Shown piece by piece: positions 59,891-64,000 of a DNA stretch of 64,000 nucleotides. Origin of the DNA: Microthrixaceae bacterium (lineage in GTDB: Bacteria > Actinomycetota > Acidimicrobiia > Acidimicrobiales > Microtrichaceae); assembly GCA_023957975.1 (NCBI GenBank), contig JAMLGM010000008.1, positions 124,001 through 188,000 on the forward strand, written 5' to 3'. How positions within the stretch are numbered: position 1 is the stretch's first letter; each line of letters starts with the position of its first letter. Both the position numbers and the translations under genes were made by a program. The notes beneath the pieces were generated by a model. It searched no databases. It worked only from the letters and a program-made list of their open reading frames with translations, and was not told the origin of the DNA.

Positions 59891-61099
59891 ATGGAGTTCG
59901 GTCTCTTTCTCAACGGCTACCTGCCCGGCCCGGCGGCGCACAACCCGGGCGCCGAACACGAGATGTTGATGCGCGAGGTCAACTACGGCATCCACGCCGA
60001 CAAGTTCAACTGGAAGTACGTGTGGATGGGCGAGCACCACGCACTCACCGAGTACTCGCACCTGTCGGCCCCCGAGGTGCTCATCGGATATGTCGCCGCC
60101 AAGACCGAACAGATCCACATCGGCTCGGCGATCATGAACCTGTCTCGGCCCGTCAACCACCCGGTGCGTAACGCCGAGCGGGTGGCGATGCTCGACCACA
60201 TCACCGAGGGCCGCTACGAGTGGGGCACCGGCCGTGGAGCGGGAAGCCATGAGATGGCCACCTTCGACCTGCTCACCTCCGAAACCAAGGAGATGTGGGA
60301 CGAGGCGGCACACGAGATTCTGCGGATGTGGGAGGTGCGCGACTACACGTTTGAGGGGAAGTACTTCAAGATCGAAAAGCCCCACAACGTCTTGCCGAAG
60401 CCGTATGGAACCGGTCACCCGCCGATGTGGGTGGGCTGTGGCAACCCCGGAACGTTCACCAAGGCCGGCGAGTTGGGCATCGGTGCGATCGCCTTCAACT
60501 TCGAGCCGATCTACAACCTGAAGGGCCGCATCAACGCCTACAAGGAAGGCATCACGAACTGCACCGAGACCCTCGGGCAGTACAAGAACGACAACGTGAT
60601 GATGACCAACGCCGTGGTGTGCGTATCGGATCGCAAGCGGGCACGTGAAATCGCCATGTCGCTCGGCCGCGGCTATCTCAACACGATGGTGAACATGTAC
60701 CACGACACGATGCCGCCCCAGGACAACGCCGTCGTGTGGCCGAACCCTCCGCATCGCATCCCCGACGAGTCGACCCTCGACTACCTCATCGAGGCCGGGT
60801 ACCTGTTGTGTGGCACCCCCGAGGAGGTCAACGAACAGATCGCCAAGTACCAGGAGGTCGGCTGCGATCAACTGGTGTTCGGCATTCCGACCGAGGGATT
60901 CCGCGACGAGGAAATCCTCGAAATGATCGAACTGTTCGGCACCGAGGTGATTCCGAATTACGACACCGACCCGGAGCACTCGACCACCCGGTATCGCCGC
61001 GAGGCCAAGCGTAAGTACCCGGATTTCGAGAAGCCGGTCGATCCGAACCTGAAGGTCAGCGTGCTTCCCGAGAGCGCGTTGATCCAACTGCCGGAGTGA
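59891..61099 (+). CDS. LLM-class flavin-dependent monooxygenase
   Basis: A 402-residue luciferase-fold oxygenase. MEFGLFLNGYLPG, YVWMGEHHALTEYSH (active-site His), GSAIMNLSRPVNHPVRNAERVAMLDHITEGRYEWGTGRGAGSHEM and PPMWVGCGNPGTFTKAGELGIGAI match the alkanal monooxygenase-like FMN subfamily. The substrate is unknown. ATG 59891 follows a promoter candidate. It overlaps the TetR gene, which probably regulates it. Confidence 0.9.
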   Translation: MEFGLFLNGYLPGPAAHNPGAEHEMLMREVNYGIHADKFNWKYVWMGEHHALTEYSHLSAPEVLIGYVAAKTEQIHIGSAIMNLSRPVNHPVRNAERVAMLDHITEGRYEWGTGRGAGSHEMATFDLLTSETKEMWDEAAHEILRMWEVRDYTFEGKYFKIEKPHNVLPKPYGTGHPPMWVGCGNPGTFTKAGELGIGAIAFNFEPIYNLKGRINAYKEGITNCTETLGQYKNDNVMMTNAVVCVSDRKRAREIAMSLGRGYLNTMVNMYHDTMPPQDNAVVWPNPPHRIPDESTLDYLIEAGYLLCGTPEEVNEQIAKYQEVGCDQLVFGIPTEGFRDEEILEMIELFGTEVIPNYDTDPEHSTTRYRREAKRKYPDFEKPVDPNLKVSVLPESALIQLPE

Positions 61100-61752
61100 C
61101 CCGGGCGTCGGTCGCGTCGGCGTCGGCAGGGGCGCCGACGTCGACTCCGGCGAGGTCGGCTCCGGTGACGTCGACGCGGGATCGGCTGCTGGATGTCGCC
61201 GAGCAGCGCTTTGCTCGTTCGGGCATCGCCGCGGTGACGACTCGCGAGATCGTCGAGGCCGCCGGGCAACGCAACACCAGCGCGGTGAGCTATCACTTCG
61301 GCTCCCGCGAGGGGTTGCTGGCGGCGATCCTGCGTCGACGAGGGGGTCCGATCGATATCGAGCGGGGTCGCCGTCGAGCCTCGCTTGGCGACGCGTCGCA
61401 TCGTGACCTCATCGCATGTCTCGTCGTGCCGTACTCGGCCATGTTGGACGATGGTGGCGGCCGCGCGTACTTACGCATCGTCGATCAGTTGCGCGGGCGC
61501 TTCACCGCATGGCGCATCGAATCCGACGTGGAGAGCACTGCTCAGTTGGCGGCCATTCTCGACGAGATCGAGCGCGGTATCGACGCGTCGCCGGCGCTTC
61601 GGCGTGAACGCATCGTGGCCCTCATCATGTTGATGACCTCCTCGATCGCCGATCGGGCCCGCCGTCTCGACGACGGCGAGGTGCCCGAGCTCGACCACGA
61701 CGACTACCTTGCAAACCTCGTCGACATGTGCGCCGCGGTTCTGCAGGCGTAG
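61096..61752 (+). CDS. TetR-family transcriptional regulator
   Basis: A 218-residue repressor. The helix-turn-helix is in residues about 28-75: TRDRLLDVAEQRFARSGIAAVTTREIVEAAG and a SAVSYHFGSREGLLAAILRRR, the TetR signature. A long Ala/Ser/Thr-rich leader precedes it. GTG 61096 overlaps the LLM gene stop. The ligand domain is helical and diverged. It probably controls the coupled oxygenase. Confidence 0.92.
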   Translation: MTRASVASASAGAPTSTPARSAPVTSTRDRLLDVAEQRFARSGIAAVTTREIVEAAGQRNTSAVSYHFGSREGLLAAILRRRGGPIDIERGRRRASLGDASHRDLIACLVVPYSAMLDDGGGRAYLRIVDQLRGRFTAWRIESDVESTAQLAAILDEIERGIDASPALRRERIVALIMLMTSSIADRARRLDDGEVPELDHDDYLANLVDMCAAVLQA

Positions 61753-61918
61753 GTGTCCGCACGACCTCGGGCCTATTTGGCGTCAGCCCAACCCGTCCAC
61801 GCGATGGTTGAACTCCCCATTGACTGAAGCTTGAGCGTGGGGCGGGACCCTTGCCGACGGAACGGCATTGGGAGTGGTCGGGCGATTGAACTCACCGACT
61901 AGCGTCGAACGTCTACGC
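61753..61918. other. 166-base spacer with a gene-tail remnant
   Basis: Read on the minus strand, bases near 61773-61830 encode a short stretch ending SSTIAWTGWADAK and a stop. The same WADAK-stop ending closes the partial gene at 63790. It looks like a left-over 3' end of a related gene. No functional gene is present. Confidence 0.5.
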
Positions 61919-63077
61919 TAGTGGTACGTCGGTTAAATAGCGAGGTGGGTTAGTGTCGGGTTATGCCGATCGCTGTTGCTGCCCCGTTGACTGTGTCCGA
62001 TGCCGAGCGGGCCGAGTTGGATCGCATGGCGCGGTCGTCGGTGTTGCCGTACCGCTGTGTGCGCCAGGCGCGGGCATTGTTGTGGGCGGCCGATGGGGTG
62101 GCGAACAACGAGATCGCCCGGCGCGTTGATGCGACCCCGGACACGGTACGGCGGTGGCGTACCCGCTTCGAGGCTGGCGGGGTCAATGAGGTGGGCAAGA
62201 TCACTCGAGGTCGTGGTCGCAAACCCAAGGTCAGCCACGACGTGGTCGAGGCGATCGTGAACGACACGTTGCATTCGGTGCCCGATGACGAGTCGACGCA
62301 GTGGTCGACACGGACGATGGCTGCGCGGCACGGGGTGGGTAAGGACTTCGTGGCGAAAATCTGGAAGGACCGCAAGCTGCGTCCCTGGCGGGTCGACACG
62401 TTCAAGTTGTCGAACGATCCGAACTTCGAGGCGAAGCTTGTCGACGTGGTCGGGTTGTATCTGAACCCGCCGGAGGGGGCGGTGGTGTTCAGCTTCGATG
62501 AAAAGACCCAGTGCCAAGCGTTGGATCGCACCCAGCCGTCGCTGCCGATGAAGCGGGGTCGGGGTCGCACGATGACCCATGACTACAAACGCAATGGCAC
62601 CACCGACCTGTTTGCGGCGTTGAATGTCGTGACCGGTGAGGTGCTTCATGACACCCGCAAGACCCACACCAGTGCCGATGTGTTGGCGTTCTTTCGGTGG
62701 ATTGATGTCCACGTCCCCCGGGACCAGGAGATCCATGTCGTGTTGGACAACCTCTCGGCGCACAAGTCCGCCGAGGTGAAGGCGTGGCTGGCCAAGCCAG
62801 CGCAGAAAAAGCGGTGGCACCTGCACTTCACGCCAACCTCGGCGTCGTGGCTGAACCTGGTCGAGGGCTGGTTCGCTCAACTCACCAAGAAACGGCTCAA
62901 GACAGGAACCTTCAACAGCGTCGCCGCTCTAACCGAAGCCATCGACGTGTGGGTCTCGCACTGGAACGACGACCCCGAACCCCTCGTGTGGGTCAAAACG
63001 GCGGAGGAGATCATCGAGAAAGTCAACCGGGGGCGGGCCACCCTGACCCACCTCACCAATTCCGCGACGGACCACTA
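61919..63077 (+). mobile_element. IS630-family insertion sequence
   Basis: An intact element bounded by imperfect inverted repeats of about 36 bases (CTAGTGGTACGTCGG at left; the right end read in reverse is CTAGTGGTCCGTCGC) and flanked by TA on both sides, the usual IS630 target duplication. The inner parts of the repeats end in GAGGTGGGT and match at both ends. It contains one transposase gene. Confidence 0.9.
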
Positions 63078-63078
63078 G
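61963..63078 (+). CDS. IS630-family transposase
   Basis: A 371-residue DDE transposase. N-terminal helix-turn-helix (CVRQARALLWAADGVANNEIARRVDATPDTVRRWRTRF) and catalytic residues in FSFDEKTQCQALDR, HVVLDNLSAHKS and PTSASWLNLVEGWF are all intact, so it is probably active. The stop TAG takes its T and A from the TA target site at 63076-63077 and its G from the flank, so the stop is completed by host DNA. Confidence 0.95.
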   Translation: MPIAVAAPLTVSDAERAELDRMARSSVLPYRCVRQARALLWAADGVANNEIARRVDATPDTVRRWRTRFEAGGVNEVGKITRGRGRKPKVSHDVVEAIVNDTLHSVPDDESTQWSTRTMAARHGVGKDFVAKIWKDRKLRPWRVDTFKLSNDPNFEAKLVDVVGLYLNPPEGAVVFSFDEKTQCQALDRTQPSLPMKRGRGRTMTHDYKRNGTTDLFAALNVVTGEVLHDTRKTHTSADVLAFFRWIDVHVPRDQEIHVVLDNLSAHKSAEVKAWLAKPAQKKRWHLHFTPTSASWLNLVEGWFAQLTKKRLKTGTFNSVAALTEAIDVWVSHWNDDPEPLVWVKTAEEIIEKVNRGRATLTHLTNSATDH

Positions 63079-63770
63079 GTAATTTCCTGAACTGGGTATG
63101 GCCAAGTCAATATCAATGGTACTTTGCCGACTCCTTCCCTGCTGGAGGGGCGCCGACCGCCTGTAATTTCAATACAGGAAGTGCCCCATGGACGGGGTTT
63201 GGCAACTTTCTCGTTGTCCGTTCCAACTCGCCAAGATGGTCAAACGGTGGAACCGTAAAGGGCATTGCGCCCACCTCGGCGATCGAGTACAAGACTTGGG
63301 CGTGCATGGACGGGGGCGCAACAGCAGCCCGTTTCACTGCATGCACCACCCATTTCTGGCCCAATGATGTCAAGTCTGGGGAAGCGTGTTCGTCAATGGA
63401 GTGGTTCCGTGCCAATGTCATGAACTCAGCCTACTCCCGGTATTTGAATCTTGTTTCAATGGGGGACCTGTACCTGACGCGGGTGGCAAACTCTGCTCCC
63501 GGGGTTGGCGGGACGTTAAACCAATGCACAGCCGCGCCAGGAATGCTGAACTTCTGGAAGTCAAATTTTGCCGCAGGTGGTCCAGTCGACAATTCAAGGA
63601 CTCTTGGCGTGACCAATGCCCAAGTCGATCACATCATCATTGATCCAGGTCACGGGTTTGCATTCGGCTCAGGGTTCACTTATGAGGTGTCGGGGTGTCC
63701 TGCGGGAACCACATTTGAACGTTGCAATCTGACCGATCATCTGTTGGTTCGGGCGCTGCCAAATATCTAG
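63079..63770 (+). pseudogene. 5'-truncated extracellular-type protein fragment
   Basis: An open frame with no start codon near its 5' end. It encodes about 230 residues rich in Asn, Gly, Ser, Thr and aromatic residues, with eight cysteines (for example TACNFN, WACMDGG, FTACTTHF, GCPAGTTFERC), suggesting a secreted disulfide-bonded domain. Base composition is clearly more AT-rich and its codon use less GC-biased than the neighbours. The 5' part is lost where the IS630 inserted; joined across the element, the frame runs back only a few codons to a stop. No family is recognised. Confidence 0.6.
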
Positions 63771-63789
63771 TGGTCTGTCGCTATCCTAC

Positions 63790-64000
63790 TTATTTGGCGT
63801 CGGCCCAGGAGGTCACGACGGAGGTTTCTGCGACGAAACGTACGGCTGAATGCCCGGTGGTGGAACGCCCGGCATCGGAACGGCCGGTGGTGGAGCGGCC
63901 GTCGGAGCTCGGCGCCCAGCGCGCCGCGGCCTCCTGGAGCGCCGCATCGACCGCAGCGGCGACCTTGTCGGCGTACTCGGCGGGTGTGTGCACCAGCAGT
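63790..64000 (-). CDS. Partial minus-strand gene, unknown function (3' end)
   Basis: The C-terminal 70 residues of a gene that starts beyond the window: LLVHTPAEYADKVAAAVDAAL, then a short Thr/Gly/Arg/Ser repeat (TTGRSDAGRSTTGHS, encoded by GGTGGTGGAACG-type DNA repeats), ending SWADAK. The family cannot be recognised from this part. The same ending occurs as a remnant at 61773. Confidence 0.5.
   Translation of the reverse strand, partial: LLVHTPAEYADKVAAAVDAALQEAAARWAPSSDGRSTTGRSDAGRSTTGHSAVRFVAETSVVTSWADAK

Overview
The window is high-GC DNA from an actinomycete-type bacterium. GTG starts are frequent and four-base ATGA/GTGA overlaps join many genes. It carries an MshD-like acetyltransferase and a maleylpyruvate-isomerase-type (mycothiol) protein, two F420/LLM oxidoreductases, an ANTAR regulator, a tad/Flp pilus operon and DUF222-HNH (13E12-type) repeat genes. 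The family set and synteny fit an uncultured or filamentous member of Acidimicrobiia (Microtrichales-like), but that placement is inference.

Layout. 1-3 kb: end of pdxT, yebC, a peroxiredoxin with a collagen-like leader, a GyrI-like protein. 2.3-6 kb: an ABC-2 exporter and the first of two near-identical DUF222-HNH genes. 6.1-10.6 kb: an LLM oxidoreductase, then a decayed island with a truncated, frameshifted secreted-protein/immunity-like cassette and a frameshifted ISL3-type transposase. 10.6-14 kb: MaoC, rhomboid-like protein, rlmN and mshD on the minus strand, then a CRP-type palindrome and an orphan hairpin/terminator unit that may be a small RNA.

14.5-33 kb is a biosynthetic supercluster: hisDCBHAF, a GroES-like gene, hisI and trpE, then trpCFBA. 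Between trpE and trpC lie the second DUF222-HNH copy and housekeeping genes (holin-like, DinB-type, FkbM, DUF445, YgfZ, J-domain). HU, Bcp, tRNA-Leu, an ANTAR response regulator, polA and rpsA follow. 40-47 kb is the tad pilus operon cpaB-cpaE-cpaF-tadB-tadC, where TadB carries a fused secreted von Willebrand-like domain.

47-61 kb: a polytopic membrane protein, ddl, murF, an MFS transporter, tRNA-Val, two divergent acyl-CoA dehydrogenases, and a TPP-riboswitch operon (thiamine pyrophosphokinase, thiamine-binding lipoprotein, two-domain permease). Then come engB, a GNAT protein, an LLM monooxygenase and a TetR regulator. 61.9-63.8 kb is an intact IS630-family element next to an AT-richer, 5'-truncated extracellular-protein fragment.

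Two genome-scale patterns stand out. A 50-bp perfect palindrome occurs four times between genes (26.3, 35.1, 47.0 and 48.5 kb), one copy with paired compensatory changes in both arms. Short tandem arrays (14-18 bp units) repeatedly begin at or next to stop codons.
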